Assembly (NCBI GenBank): GCA_030950365.1
Contig: JAUZRQ010000010.1
Span: 16,948-80,947, forward strand
Source of the DNA: Candidatus Zhuqueibacterota bacterium
GTDB taxonomy: Bacteria > Zhuqueibacterota > Zhuqueibacteria > Zhuqueibacterales > Geothermadaptataceae
Direction: 5' to 3'
Length of the DNA stretch: 64,000 bases
In this document: in pieces, positions 29,279 to 37,491 of the stretch
How positions within the stretch are numbered: position 1 is the stretch's first letter
How the letters are laid out: every line of letters begins with the position of its first letter
Program-made: the position numbers and the translations under genes
Notes under the pieces: model-generated
Seen by the model: only the letters and a program-made list of their open reading frames with translations
The model's database searches: none
Told to the model about the DNA's origin: nothing

Positions 29279-29620
29279 TTCAGCGCAGTAGTGCAAGCTC
29301 GGCAAGGTTAGGCCAGGTGGGTGGGAAAACACGCGGTCGGAGACCGTGTGAGATCGGGTAAGGTTGAGCCAGACAAATCAAAAGTAGGTTAAGCCGCCAC
29401 ATTGATCTCAGCGGCTCTGCGAGAAATTCTCTCTTTTCTCTTTCCTCTTTCCCTCCTTCTCAAGTTAAACTTGGGAAGGAGGAGGAAAACAAGTGGATAT
29501 GAAATTCCGGCATTTCAGCGGTTCCTTTTCGGTCGCCACTGAAAGCCAGAATGCCAAAAAACTGTATATGCTGAATAGTTACATTCAACCTTAGATGTCT
29601 CTTTCCTATGAGGACGTGCC
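29279..29620. other. Intergenic region with a dispersed palindrome and a solitary MITE end
   Basis: No gene. 29453-29481 is one copy of the CTCCTTC..GAAGGAG palindrome. GCTGAATAGTTAC at 29570-29582 equals the right tip of the MITE family found at 46474-46578, but I found no matching left end, so it is probably a remnant. A weak imperfect hairpin lies near 29331-29352. Confidence 0.5.
29453..29481. repeat. 29-bp palindromic repeat, copy 1
   Basis: CTCCTTCTCAAG, loop TTAAA, CTTGGGAAGGAG. A second copy with loop TTTAA lies at 38314-38342. It sits between genes and could form a stem-loop in transcripts from either strand. Confidence 0.7.
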
Positions 29621-30736
29621 ATGCGCTCATTGCGAATTATCCAGGCCCTGCTGTTGATCCTGAGCATGCTGTTCGGCTCGTGGGCAGCCGGGCAGGAATC
29701 GTTGCCGTTACATAAGATCAAATTGCCCGAAGGCTTCAAAATCGAGCTATTCGCCAGCAACGTGCCCAACGCCCGCTCCATGACCCGAAGCCCGAACGGC
29801 ACCCTGTTTGTCGGCACGCGCCAAGCTGGCAATGTGTACGCCATTCTCGACACCAACCGCGATTACCGCGCCGACCGCATCATCACCATCGCCAGCGGGC
29901 TCAATATGCCCAACGGCGTGGCGTTCCGCGACGGTGCGTTGTACGTGGCCGAAGTGCACCGCGTCATCCGGTTCGACAATATCGAAGCACGATTGGACCG
30001 CCCACCGCATTACGTGGTGGTGAACGACACGTTTCCCGACAAACGGCACCACGGCTGGAAATTCATCCGGTTCGGGCCGGATGGCAAGCTGTACGTGCCC
30101 ATCGGCGCGCCCTGCAATGTGTGCGACCGCGGTGATCCGTTTGCCACCATCACGCACATGAATCCGGATGGCAGCGGTTTCGAAATCTTTGCGCGAGGCG
30201 TGCGCAATACCGTCGGCTTTGACTGGCACCCGGTAACCGGGGAACTGTGGTTCACCGATAATGGCCGCGACTGGCTGGGCGACAATCTGCCGCCGGATGA
30301 GCTGAACCATGCGCCGAAGCCCGGTATGCATTTTGGTTTTCCCTACTGTCACGGCAAGAACATCCCGGATCCGAAATTTGGCCGCGTGGGGAAATGCCAA
30401 CAAACCACGCCGCCGGCCATGGAACTGGGACCGCACGTGGCGGCGCTGGGAATGCGGTTCTATACAGGCAACATGTTTCCGAAAGAGTACCACCACCAGA
30501 TTTTCATCGCCGAGCACGGCTCATGGAACCGCACGCTAAAAATTGGCTATCGCATCTCACTGGTGCGGCTCGAGGACAACCGCGCCGTGTCTTACGAAAC
30601 CTTTGCCAGAGGCTGGTTACAGGGGCAAAAGGCGTGGGGCCGGCCAGTGGACATCGAAATTTTGCCCGACGGCTCCATGTTGGTGTCCGATGATTTTGCG
30701 GATGCAATTTACCGGATCAGCTATACTGCCCGTTGA
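29621..30736 (+). CDS. PQQ-dependent sugar dehydrogenase family protein (sorbosone dehydrogenase type)
   Basis: 371 residues. Signal peptide to about residue 25 (LFGSWAAGQ). The rest is a six-bladed propeller of the soluble glucose/sorbosone dehydrogenase family: LPEGFKIELFASNVPNARSM at the N-terminus, GLNMPNGVAFRDGALYVAEV, a conserved RNTVGFDWHPVTGELWFTDN block, and the AEHGSWNR and RPVDIEILPDGSMLVSDD segments that shape the active site. Enzymes of this type oxidise aldoses in the periplasm with PQQ and pass electrons to cytochromes. Two pairs of cysteines (PCNVC and YCHG/KCQQ) may stabilise the fold. No PQQ synthesis genes are in the window. The ATG follows CTATGAGGACGTGCC. Confidence 0.85.
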   Translation: MRSLRIIQALLLILSMLFGSWAAGQESLPLHKIKLPEGFKIELFASNVPNARSMTRSPNGTLFVGTRQAGNVYAILDTNRDYRADRIITIASGLNMPNGVAFRDGALYVAEVHRVIRFDNIEARLDRPPHYVVVNDTFPDKRHHGWKFIRFGPDGKLYVPIGAPCNVCDRGDPFATITHMNPDGSGFEIFARGVRNTVGFDWHPVTGELWFTDNGRDWLGDNLPPDELNHAPKPGMHFGFPYCHGKNIPDPKFGRVGKCQQTTPPAMELGPHVAALGMRFYTGNMFPKEYHHQIFIAEHGSWNRTLKIGYRISLVRLEDNRAVSYETFARGWLQGQKAWGRPVDIEILPDGSMLVSDDFADAIYRISYTAR

Positions 30737-30744
30737 ATTCAATA

Positions 30745-31029
30745 GTACTTATTCAGCGAATGGAGAGAAACTCATAGGGCAGAAAAGCAAACCTCTCGCA
30801 GTGGCGCTAAGGTCGCTAAGGTTTAATTCTGAGGATTTCGGAATAGCGAATTCATCATTTCAAGGTTTCGGGGAGGCCATCTGCGCCAATCCGTGTGCTT
30901 CCGTGGCTCGCCGAAAATCAGGGCCAATCTGTGAAATCTGTGGTTTTTTGAAGTCGACATTCAAATTCATTAGCAAGGCGCTTCTTTGTTATTAAAAATG
31001 GTAGTGCCCGATTTAGGCTGATTAGTTGC
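30745..31029. mobile_element. MITE-like element D with GTAC ends and near-perfect 8-bp target duplication
   Basis: The left end GTACTTATTCAGC (30745-30757) and the right end GGCTGATTAGTTGC (31016-31029) match the terminal repeats of the copies at 40561 and 46474. The flanks are ATTCAATA (30737-30744) and ATTCCATA (31030-31037), 7 of 8 identical. The 285-bp interior has no gene and does not resemble the other two copies. Confidence 0.6.
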
Positions 31030-31055
31030 ATTCCATAAATTACGGGGAAACACCC

Positions 31056-31973
31056 ATGAACGTATTAATTGCAGGAGGAAGCGGCTTCATTGGCCGACAT
31101 CTCGTCAGTCATTTGTTGGCGGAAAGGCACCGCGTTGGTGTGTTGTCGCGTAGCCCGGACGCCCACCGCTCCTCCCTGCCCGGCGAGCTGGAATGGCTGA
31201 GCTGGCCGGTGCGCGCGGAGGGCGACTGGCTGAACCGGCTGCCGGAGTTCGATGCCATCATCAACCTGGCGGGGGATAACCTTGGTTCTGGCTGGTGGAC
31301 GGCCGCCAAAAAGCGCCGCATTCTGGAAAGCCGGTTGCAGGCCACGCGCGCCCTGACCGACGCGCTGCGGAAGACCGGCGCCCGGCTCCGGGTGTTTGTC
31401 AACGCGTCGGCCATCGGCTATTACGGCTCCCGCGGCGAGGAACCCATCGACGAGCAGACGCCGCCCGGGGAGGATTTTCTGGCGCAAGTTTGTCGCGAAT
31501 GGGAAGCTGCCGCGCAAGAAGCGGACGGCCTCGCAGAGCGGCGCTGTATCGTGCGCATCGCTATGGTGCTGGGTACCGATGGCGGCGCATTGCCACAGAT
31601 GCTGCGGCCGTTCAGGCTGTTCGTCGGCGGAAAAATCGGCAGCGGCCGGCAATGGATGTCATGGATTCATATCCAGGATCTGGTGCGGGCGTTCGCGTTC
31701 GTTTTAGATCACGCAGAAGCCCGTGGCGTGGCCAATGCCACCGCGCCCAATCCCGTCACCAACGCCGAATGGACGCAGACCCTGGCGCATGTGCTGCACC
31801 GGCCGGCGCTGTTTCCGGTGCCCGCAATCGCATTGAAACTACTGTTGGGCGAAAAGTCCATACTGGCCCTGCAGAGCCAGCGCGTACTGCCGAAAACGCT
31901 GCTCACGCTGGGTTTCCGGTTCCAATTCCCCACCGTGGAAGATGCACTGGTGAATTTATTGAGGCAGAACTGA
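31056..31973 (+). CDS. TIGR01777 family NAD(P)-dependent epimerase (SDR39U1-like)
   Basis: 305 residues from the ATG at 31056, preceded by GGGGAAACACCC. The N-terminal Rossmann motif is LIAGGSGFIGRHL. NLAGDNLG, a Tyr-containing NASAIGYYGSRGEEP and PWxRIxMVLGxxGG-like segments are those of atypical extended SDRs (TIGR01777, YfcH/SDR39U1). The C-terminal domain (~250-300) matches DUF1731. The substrate of this family is not established, and links to division or nucleotide-sugar chemistry are only suggestions. The MITE before it may have displaced its native promoter. Confidence 0.9.
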   Translation: MNVLIAGGSGFIGRHLVSHLLAERHRVGVLSRSPDAHRSSLPGELEWLSWPVRAEGDWLNRLPEFDAIINLAGDNLGSGWWTAAKKRRILESRLQATRALTDALRKTGARLRVFVNASAIGYYGSRGEEPIDEQTPPGEDFLAQVCREWEAAAQEADGLAERRCIVRIAMVLGTDGGALPQMLRPFRLFVGGKIGSGRQWMSWIHIQDLVRAFAFVLDHAEARGVANATAPNPVTNAEWTQTLAHVLHRPALFPVPAIALKLLLGEKSILALQSQRVLPKTLLTLGFRFQFPTVEDALVNLLRQN

Positions 31974-32316
31974 CGCGACTTTCAATGAATGCGTTTGAAA
32001 GCCTGGTGTCTCATATGCCGGATTGCACCATGGCAAAAAAATTGGGTATGGGGATTATCCAAAAGAGAAACCTTCATGCGCGTTCAATCCGTGTCTATCC
32101 GCGGCTTTAAGAAACAGTGCCCCTCCGTGAAATTTTTGATTTTTCAGAAATCCATCAGATGTTGGATGAAACCGTAGCACTTGAAACGGAAGGACGTCCC
32201 CCCAAAAAGTGGCCTTCGCTTGAACCCGGGCGAGAAATCGGCGTAAAATAAAATGAGACTACTCGCACCGTCAAGCGCCTGGAATGCCGTCTCACTTTTC
32301 AGGAAAGGAGGTTTCC
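31974..32316. other. Intergenic region with a possible 44-codon ORF
   Basis: CCGTGTCTATCCGCGGC at 32089-32105 matches motifs at 30891 and 46725. The remainder holds the small frame described at 32117. Nothing else is recognisable. Confidence 0.4.
32117..32251 (+). CDS. Possible small protein or gene remnant (44 residues)
   Basis: A GTG-started frame after an in-frame TAA encodes a hydrophilic, helix-prone peptide: REIFDFSEIHQMLDETVALE then GRPPKKWPSLEPGREIGVK. Its composition is protein-like and unlike neighbouring noncoding DNA, but there is no Shine-Dalgarno site and no family I recognise. It could be the tail of a decayed gene. A shorter version could start at the ATG at 32159. Confidence 0.2.
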   Translation: MPLREIFDFSEIHQMLDETVALETEGRPPKKWPSLEPGREIGVK

Positions 32317-32937
32317 ATGTTGAAAGATTTCCATCAACACCAGGAACCGCCGCCGGGCTTTGGGCGTGATTTTCCGGGCTTCCCCATGTCTAACCTGTGT
32401 GTGCCCTTCTCCCGTCAGCAGATCACGATTCTGCTTCTCAGTGTTTCTCTCCTGGTCCTCATCATCAATCTATGGTTCTCGTTGCGCCGACCCAAATTCC
32501 GCCGGCTGCCCAAGGTTCAGATCGCCATTTTGTCGGATCATTTCGTGCAGCAGCAGATGCAGGAATTGGCTAACGATGCGCGCCAGCAATTCATGTCCGG
32601 AGTAGCTGCCTACCAGCAGCAGCATTGGAGTCAGGCCGAAAAGCACTTCCTCAACGTCCTGCAGCAGGAGCCGAACCAACCCAATCTGCATGCTCTCCTC
32701 GGGCTGGCGATGCTGTACGGCAAACGCACCGAAAAGGCCATTTACTACCTCAAAGTAGCTGTGGATTCGAATTGCGCGCTGCGTGAGGATGCGCTGTGGA
32801 ATCTGGCGCAGGCGTATCTGCTCGAAACGAAAGCCGATCTGGCTGAAGAAGCCCTGCAGCGGCTGGTCGCCCTGAATGGCAAATACGCGCACGAGGCCAG
32901 AGAGCAGCTCCGGCGGTTGCAGCCAATCCGGGATTGA
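32317..32937 (+). CDS. Membrane-anchored TPR protein
   Basis: 206 residues. The ATG at 32317 was chosen because AAAGGAGGT precedes it by 5 bases. A Pro/Gly-rich head (~1-30) leads to one membrane helix (~37-57, ITILLLSVSLLVLIINLWF), then a basic stop (RRPKFRR). Residues ~85-205 contain about three tetratricopeptide-like repeats (AAYQQQHWSQAEKHFLNVLQ, PNLHALLGLAMLYGKRTEKA, ALWNLAQAYLLETKADLAEE). The soluble part probably faces one side of the inner membrane as a protein-binding scaffold. Partners are unknown. It converges on the DUF2461 gene with 6 bases between stops. Confidence 0.75.
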   Translation: MLKDFHQHQEPPPGFGRDFPGFPMSNLCVPFSRQQITILLLSVSLLVLIINLWFSLRRPKFRRLPKVQIAILSDHFVQQQMQELANDARQQFMSGVAAYQQQHWSQAEKHFLNVLQQEPNQPNLHALLGLAMLYGKRTEKAIYYLKVAVDSNCALREDALWNLAQAYLLETKADLAEEALQRLVALNGKYAHEAREQLRRLQPIRD

Positions 32938-32943
32938 TGTCCC

Positions 32944-33636
32944 TCAAAACGGGATGCCCAGCGCGATACACATGAATTCCACGAACGGCGCGGCATCCTG
33001 AAACACCCGAATCGTTTCATCTACAATTTCGGCCTTTTCCAGACAGGCAGCATTATCGGCCTCATGGCGCACCAGATATTGCTTCATCTTGAGCACGTCG
33101 ATCAGCGGGTGATCGGCATCGAAACCTTTGGGTGGCCGCGTGAGACGTTCGCCGTACACCTCACCGAAGCGCTCGCGAAAAACCGGGTCCTGCGTGACCG
33201 CCTGCCACATGCCAGGATTGCGTGCCAGGAATGCGCGGATCCGCGCCAGTTGCTCGGGCTCGATTTTGAAGTGACCGGCTCCCCAGAAAATGCCGCGATG
33301 GGAAATCTGAAAATAAAAGCCCGGGTATTCGTGTTTTTTGCCGTAGTGATGAAAAAAGACGGCCGCGGTGTGAGTTTTGTATGGTAGCTTGTTCTTGCTG
33401 AAACGGATGTCCCGGTAGATGCGGTACACCGAGCCGTTGATGCGCGGATCGGCCACGAACTCGGGCGATACCTCCGATATTCGTTCACCGACCGCGGCCA
33501 CAAAATCCAGCATCGCCTGTTTGACGTGCGTCTCGTAAATGCTGCGATGATCCTCGAACCAGTCTTTGCTATTGTTTTTCTCCAGTCCGGCAAAAAATTC
33601 AATGAGTTGCGGCGAAAATCCCTGGAAGGTGGCCAT
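32944..33636 (-). CDS. DUF2461 (TIGR02453) family protein
   Basis: 230 residues, the usual size of the family. Recognised by FFAGLEKNNSKDWFEDHR near the N-terminus, VYRIYRDIRFSKNKLPYKTH and the central GFYFQISHRGIFWGAGHF, followed by a charged helical tail. The biochemical role of DUF2461 proteins is unknown. The ATG at 33636 follows CAGGAGTAGCC. It begins 2 bases after the MocA-like gene, so it is probably co-transcribed with it and XdhC. Confidence 0.9.
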   Translation of the reverse strand: MATFQGFSPQLIEFFAGLEKNNSKDWFEDHRSIYETHVKQAMLDFVAAVGERISEVSPEFVADPRINGSVYRIYRDIRFSKNKLPYKTHTAAVFFHHYGKKHEYPGFYFQISHRGIFWGAGHFKIEPEQLARIRAFLARNPGMWQAVTQDPVFRERFGEVYGERLTRPPKGFDADHPLIDVLKMKQYLVRHEADNAACLEKAEIVDETIRVFQDAAPFVEFMCIALGIPF

Positions 33637-33638
33637 GG

Positions 33639-34250
33639 CTACTCCTGTCGTTGCAATCGTTCATAGGCCTCGGGCGTGTCGATGTCGGTGACGACCGCCG
33701 GATCCTCCATCGGGACGGGCACGATGACGGCGGCGCGTTCGGCCAGCAGCCGTTTGGCGCCGGTATCGCCCTGCAGTTGCAACAATTCGGGAAAATAGGC
33801 GCGCGGAAACAGCACCGGGTTGGCCTGCCGCCCCCGGTACACCGGCACGATAATGCTGTTGGCTTGTTCAGAATCGTAGCGGCTCATCAGCATGCGCAGG
33901 ATGTCCGCATGCAGCAGCGGCATGTCGCCCTGAACAATGAATGCGGCCTCCACCTGTGACGGCAGGGCAGCAATGCCCGCCCGGATGGACGAGGCCATCC
34001 CCTCCTCATAATCCCGATTGAACACCACGGTGATTCTATCCGGCAGGACGGCCCGCAGCCGCTCGCGTTCGTGCCCCACAACCACTACAATCTGACTCAG
34101 GCCGGCGTCCCGGAGCGCCGCCAGGGTGTGGAGAATAAGTGGCCGACCGCGAAACGGCAGCAGCAGTTTGTTTTCACCAGCCATGCGGCTGGATTTGCCG
34201 GCCGCCAGCACCACCGCCGCCACGCGCGGCTCAATCGATTTTGGCTTCAT
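33639..34250 (-). CDS. MocA-like molybdenum cofactor nucleotidyltransferase
   Basis: 203 residues. The NTP-transferase fold of the MobA/MocA group is clear: VVLAAGKSSRMAGENKLLLPF (nucleotide-binding loop and lysine), VVVVGHERERL, and FIVQGDMPLLHADILR with the metal-binding QGDMP. The end, VVTDIDTPEAYERL, is typical. MocA adds CMP to molybdopterin for the xanthine dehydrogenase family. Linkage to xdhC supports that over MobA, which makes the guanine form. The gene overlaps the 3' end of xdhC by 20 bases. No molybdenum hydroxylase is in the window, so the target enzyme must be elsewhere. Confidence 0.8.
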   Translation of the reverse strand: MKPKSIEPRVAAVVLAAGKSSRMAGENKLLLPFRGRPLILHTLAALRDAGLSQIVVVVGHERERLRAVLPDRITVVFNRDYEEGMASSIRAGIAALPSQVEAAFIVQGDMPLLHADILRMLMSRYDSEQANSIIVPVYRGRQANPVLFPRAYFPELLQLQGDTGAKRLLAERAAVIVPVPMEDPAVVTDIDTPEAYERLQRQE

Positions 34251-35277
34251 CGCTGCCCCGTCGAACCGCGATCATTTCGGCAAGAATACTCACCGCAATT
34301 TCCGCCGGCGATTTGGCGCCGATGCTTATCCCCACCGGCGCATGCAGCCGCTGTAAATCATGTTCGCCGATATCAGCCTTGCGCAGCCGCTGCAGCCGCT
34401 TTTCGTGCGTGCGTTTGCTGCCCAGAACGCCGATATACGCCGGCTGCTGGCGCAGTGCGGCGATGAGCGCGGGGTCGTCCAGTTTTTCATCATGCGCCAG
34501 CACCACGATGAATGTATTGGGATCAATTCCCAGAGTCTCCATGGCCTCATCCGGCCACTTGTGAATGAGATGCCGGAGGTGTGGGAACCGCTTTTTGGTG
34601 GCGAAGCGTTTGCGGGGGTCGATGAGATAGACTTCGAAATCGAGCTCAGGCGCCATTTTGCTGAGAGGGATGGCGATATGCACACCGCCCACAATTAGCA
34701 AACGCGCGGGCGGCAGGATCGGCTCGATGAACACCTCATTTCTTCCGATAGTGAACACACGTGGCAACCGTGGCGGCCGTTCTGCATCCAGGGTTGAAAT
34801 GAGCGCCGCATCGATGGGGCCGTAGTCGATTTTGCCAACGGCGCCCTCGCGGGTGATGAATAGCGACCGGCCAAGCAGCGAATCCTGTCCGCGGATATGG
34901 GTGCACCATATCCCCGTGCCGCGGGCATGGATGGTTTCCCGGATTTTACGGAAGATGTTCTCTTCCGGCAAAATTCGCTGCACGAACACCTCGATGCTGC
35001 CGCCACAAGCCAGCCCCACCGACCAGGCGGTTTCGTCACTGACACCGAAGCGCAGCATCTCCGGAATACCACTCTGCAGCACGTTCTCGGCGGCTTCAGC
35101 GACGGCGTTTTCAACACAACCGCCACTCACCGAACCGACGATATCTCCGGTTACGGAAACCGCCATGTGCGAGCCAACCGGACGCGGCGCCGAGCCCCAG
35201 GTTTGAATCACTGTGGCCAGCACGAATGGGACGTCTTCCTCTCCCCAGCTTCGAATGCCTTGAATGATTTCTCGCAT
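34231..35277 (-). CDS. XdhC/CoxF family molybdenum-hydroxylase maturation protein
   Basis: 348 residues from the ATG at 35277. A TTG at 35289 would add four residues and cannot be excluded. The N-terminal XdhC_CoxI domain has VLATVIQTWGSAPRPVGSHM, the signature GSVSGGCVENAV and a CGGSIEVF motif. The C-terminal part is a Rossmann domain (LLIVGGVHIAIPL, VYLIDPRKRFA, VVLAHDEKLDDPAL, YIGVLGSKRTHEKR). In Rhodobacter, XdhC binds molybdenum cofactor, protects it and inserts it into xanthine dehydrogenase after sulfuration. First gene of an xdhC-mocA-DUF2461 unit. Confidence 0.88.
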   Translation of the reverse strand: MREIIQGIRSWGEEDVPFVLATVIQTWGSAPRPVGSHMAVSVTGDIVGSVSGGCVENAVAEAAENVLQSGIPEMLRFGVSDETAWSVGLACGGSIEVFVQRILPEENIFRKIRETIHARGTGIWCTHIRGQDSLLGRSLFITREGAVGKIDYGPIDAALISTLDAERPPRLPRVFTIGRNEVFIEPILPPARLLIVGGVHIAIPLSKMAPELDFEVYLIDPRKRFATKKRFPHLRHLIHKWPDEAMETLGIDPNTFIVVLAHDEKLDDPALIAALRQQPAYIGVLGSKRTHEKRLQRLRKADIGEHDLQRLHAPVGISIGAKSPAEIAVSILAEMIAVRRGSDEAKID

Positions 35278-35609
35278 GGCCCTCGCCAATTTACTCTTGT
35301 TGAATTTTATAAAATGTAAACAATCGCCGGCAATGTGCCAAATCCTTTAGAACGGTCGTATGCCTATCAGTGGTCATTTCCCATATTTTTTTACCAGGAA
35401 AATAAGTTGTCGTTTTTTCATGCAAACAAAGCCTTGCCGGAAATCATCTCAATTGATACGACGCCACAAGTTCAACCCTGTCGGTTTTTCTCCAGACATC
35501 ACCAAGATGCCGGGACCCATTGCATTTAAATCCATTGGATATGGTTTTGACCTATGTTTAGCAATGACCTAACTGAAAACGCAGGATCAATTCAGGGATT
35601 TTGGATGTT
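35278..35609. other. Intergenic region without recognisable elements
   Basis: AT-rich sequence between the start of xdhC and the stop of the thiamine-binding-type gene. It should hold the xdhC promoter. No gene, repeat or clear promoter box was identified. Confidence 0.4.
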
Positions 35610-35915
35610 TCATGATGAACCGAGCTTTTCCTGCACGCTTCTAACTTTGTCTTCCATACTTTGCGGCCGGTCCACGCGCGTGCCGAGGCGCAGATTGGTG
35701 GAAATGCGCGGCACGCCCATCTCATGCAGCCGCTCGTGGCACTTTTTGATGGCCGCAAATACCGCCTCCCATTCGCCTTCAAGATTGGTGCCATACGCAT
35801 GCAGCGACGTTTTGAGGCCGGCCTCGGCGAAAATTTTCTCGCATTCGGCCACGTATTTCGATAGCGACACGCCCACCCCCAATGGCACGATGCTCACATC
35901 GGCGATCACTTTCAT
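35610..35915 (-). CDS. MTH1187 / thiamine-binding (DUF77) family protein
   Basis: 101 residues from the ATG at 35915, which follows GGAGGCAATGCC. An upstream in-frame start lies inside the terminator hairpin and is rejected. The sequence MKVIADVSIVPLGVGVSLSKYV, LHAYGTNLEGEWEAVFAAIKKCHE and PRISTNLRLGTRVD is diagnostic of the small ferredoxin-fold MTH1187/YkoF-like family. Some members bind thiamine or related pyrimidines; others are uncharacterised. No thiamine genes or riboswitch are adjacent. Its transcript is separated from thioredoxin by a terminator. Confidence 0.88.
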   Translation of the reverse strand: MKVIADVSIVPLGVGVSLSKYVAECEKIFAEAGLKTSLHAYGTNLEGEWEAVFAAIKKCHERLHEMGVPRISTNLRLGTRVDRPQSMEDKVRSVQEKLGSS

Positions 35916-35961
35916 GGCATTGCCTCCGTTGCTTGACACTCCGGTTTTCAAAAACGAGCAT

Positions 35962-35993
35962 AAAAAAAACACCCAACACGGCGTTGGGTGTTT
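35962..35993 (-). terminator. Rho-independent terminator of the thioredoxin gene
   Basis: On the minus strand an 11-bp perfect stem (AAACACCCAAC / GTTGGGTGTTT, loop of 5 bases) is followed by a run of T, seen on the plus strand as the A run at 35962-35969. It lies 24 bases after the trxA stop. Confidence 0.85.
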
Positions 35994-36017
35994 ATGCAGA
36001 ATCCATTTCGCTCACGT

Positions 36018-36350
36018 TCAACCTTCCTGGAGGATGGCATCCAGACGGCGGGTGATTTCCGATTTCGGAACCGCACCAATGATGCTGTCCACCACCTGGC
36101 CATCTTTGAAAATCAGCAACGTCGGGATGGAGCGAATGCTGAAATTCGCTGCCGATTGCATGTTGTTATCGACATCGACCTTGCCAACTTTCACCTTGCC
36201 TTCATATTCGTTGGCGATCTCTTCCACCGTCGGTGCGATCATCTTGCACGGGCCGCACCATTCGGCCCAGAAATCAACCAGCACAGGAACATCAGATTTC
36301 AGAACCTCCTGTTCAAAGGTTGCATCCGTGATTTCGATCGGTTTCGCCAT
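36018..36350 (-). CDS. trxA: Thioredoxin
   Basis: 110 residues. Canonical thioredoxin: [18 protein letters not shown] with the WCGPC active site, [21 protein letters not shown] containing the cis-proline after SI, and [19 protein letters not shown]. It reduces protein disulfides in the cytosol using thioredoxin reductase, which is not in the window. The ATG follows AAGGAGCAGAGA. Monocistronic, with its own terminator downstream. Confidence 0.97.
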   Translation of the reverse strand: MAKPIEITDATFEQEVLKSDVPVLVDFWAEWCGPCKMIAPTVEEIANEYEGKVKVGKVDVDNNMQSAANFSIRSIPTLLIFKDGQVVDSIIGAVPKSEITRRLDAILQEG

Positions 36351-36730
36351 TCTCTGCTCCTTTTTATGCTTGTCGTGTGTTCTATGCTACCATTGTTTTC
36401 ATGCCGAACGAATCAACATAATATATAAATTTGCGCATAAATTTCAAGTGTTTTGCCCACATTGGGATTACCTTTGGGCTATGAGCCATCCCGCCTTTGC
36501 CTTTTTCGTCAGCCGGCGAAAAATGAGGCCGGAGCCCCGTGTCCCGGAAGAAAGATTACGGTTTTTCTCGCCGATCGGCATTGCCGACGGACGGAAAAAC
36601 CGGAATGGCGTAGGCAATCGCGAAATTGCTGGTGCGGCTGATTAATTGCCCTCTGGTCTTTCCTGCTGCAGGCAGGACAGGTTCGGCTATTGATCGAAAC
36701 CACGGATGGTTTAAAAATAATCCGAATCGG
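36351..36730. other. Intergenic region upstream of trxA
   Basis: Lies between trxA (start 36350) and the ybjQ-like stop at 36731, so it probably holds the trxA promoter and the 3' end of the sigma operon. A few short GC-rich inverted repeats are present (for example CCTGCTGCAGGCAGG near 36661), but nothing definite. Confidence 0.4.
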
Positions 36731-37045
36731 CTAGTGCACCACCACCGCGGTACCATAAGCAAGAATCTCCGACGCCATGCCCATCACATAGCTGGTGGAA
36801 AAGCGCACATCGATCACGGCGTTGGCGCCCATCTCTGCGGCGGCGGTTTTCATTCGGTCCAGCGCCTGCTCGCGCGCTTCGGCCAGCAGCTTGGTGTATT
36901 CCTCGATCTCACCACCCACGATATTCTTCAGGCCGGCAATGATGTCCTTGCCCAGATGCCGCGCCCGGATGGTATTGCCGCGAACCAGTCCCAGGGTTTT
37001 GACGATCTTTTTTCCGGCGATTTCACTGGACGTCACCACAATCAT
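36731..37045 (-). CDS. YbjQ / UPF0145 family protein
   Basis: 104 residues, full length for the family. MIVVTSSEIAGKKIVKTLGLVRGNTIRARHLGKDI at the N-terminus and GANAVIDVRFSTSYVM toward the end are the two conserved blocks of UPF0145, a homopentameric fold of unknown function sometimes annotated as heavy-metal binding. The start codon overlaps the stop of the anti-sigma-like gene (ATGA at 37042-37045), so translation is coupled and the protein belongs to the sigma-factor operon. Confidence 0.92.
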   Translation of the reverse strand: MIVVTSSEIAGKKIVKTLGLVRGNTIRARHLGKDIIAGLKNIVGGEIEEYTKLLAEAREQALDRMKTAAAEMGANAVIDVRFSTSYVMGMASEILAYGTAVVVH

Positions 37046-37491
37046 TGCTGCACCTCCTTGTAAGGATCTCGTTTGCGCACAAACAGCTTTTCACGAATCA
37101 CCGATACCAGAAGGATGGCCGTGCCGATCACCAGCGCCACGATGGCCACTCTGAGCAGCAGCGGCAGCTCCGAGCCGTTCACCACCACATGAAACAGTTG
37201 ATACAGGCCGTAACTCAGAAAAATGATGGCGCCGATAGACAATAAAATCCACGCCAGGCCCCGTTCCAGACGATTGTACACGTTCATCCAGTACGAGTCC
37301 CAGACCTCCTGAGGTGGATACTTGAATTTCATGCCCTGTGTCACCTCCTTCAATTGTTTGAATTCCAGCCATTCCCTGCGAAAGGCTTTTTCCTGCAGGA
37401 ATTGCTGGAATTCGGTCTCTTCTTGCGGCGATAACTCGCCGTCCAGTGCTTTCATCATCAGAAGGCGAAATTGTTCGTGTTTTTGAATCAT
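37042..37491 (-). CDS. Anti-sigma-factor-like membrane protein
   Basis: 149 residues from the ATG at 37491, which overlaps the sigma-factor stop (ATGA). Residues ~1-60 are helical and resemble the sigma-binding head of small anti-sigma proteins (LLMMKALDGELSPQEETEFQQFL, where the zinc-finger His/Cys residues are absent). Two hydrophobic helices follow (~80-101 and ~110-132), then a basic tail. The position directly behind an ECF sigma gene supports the role. The lack of a Zn site and the presence of two membrane spans separate it from the classical RsrA/ChrR types. Confidence 0.7.
   Translation of the reverse strand: MIQKHEQFRLLMMKALDGELSPQEETEFQQFLQEKAFRREWLEFKQLKEVTQGMKFKYPPQEVWDSYWMNVYNRLERGLAWILLSIGAIIFLSYGLYQLFHVVVNGSELPLLLRVAIVALVIGTAILLVSVIREKLFVRKRDPYKEVQQ

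Noticed and set aside
35916..36017. TPP riboswitch upstream of the thiamine-binding-type gene
   Set aside because: The 102 bases upstream hold the thioredoxin terminator and no CTGAGA-type THI-box core.
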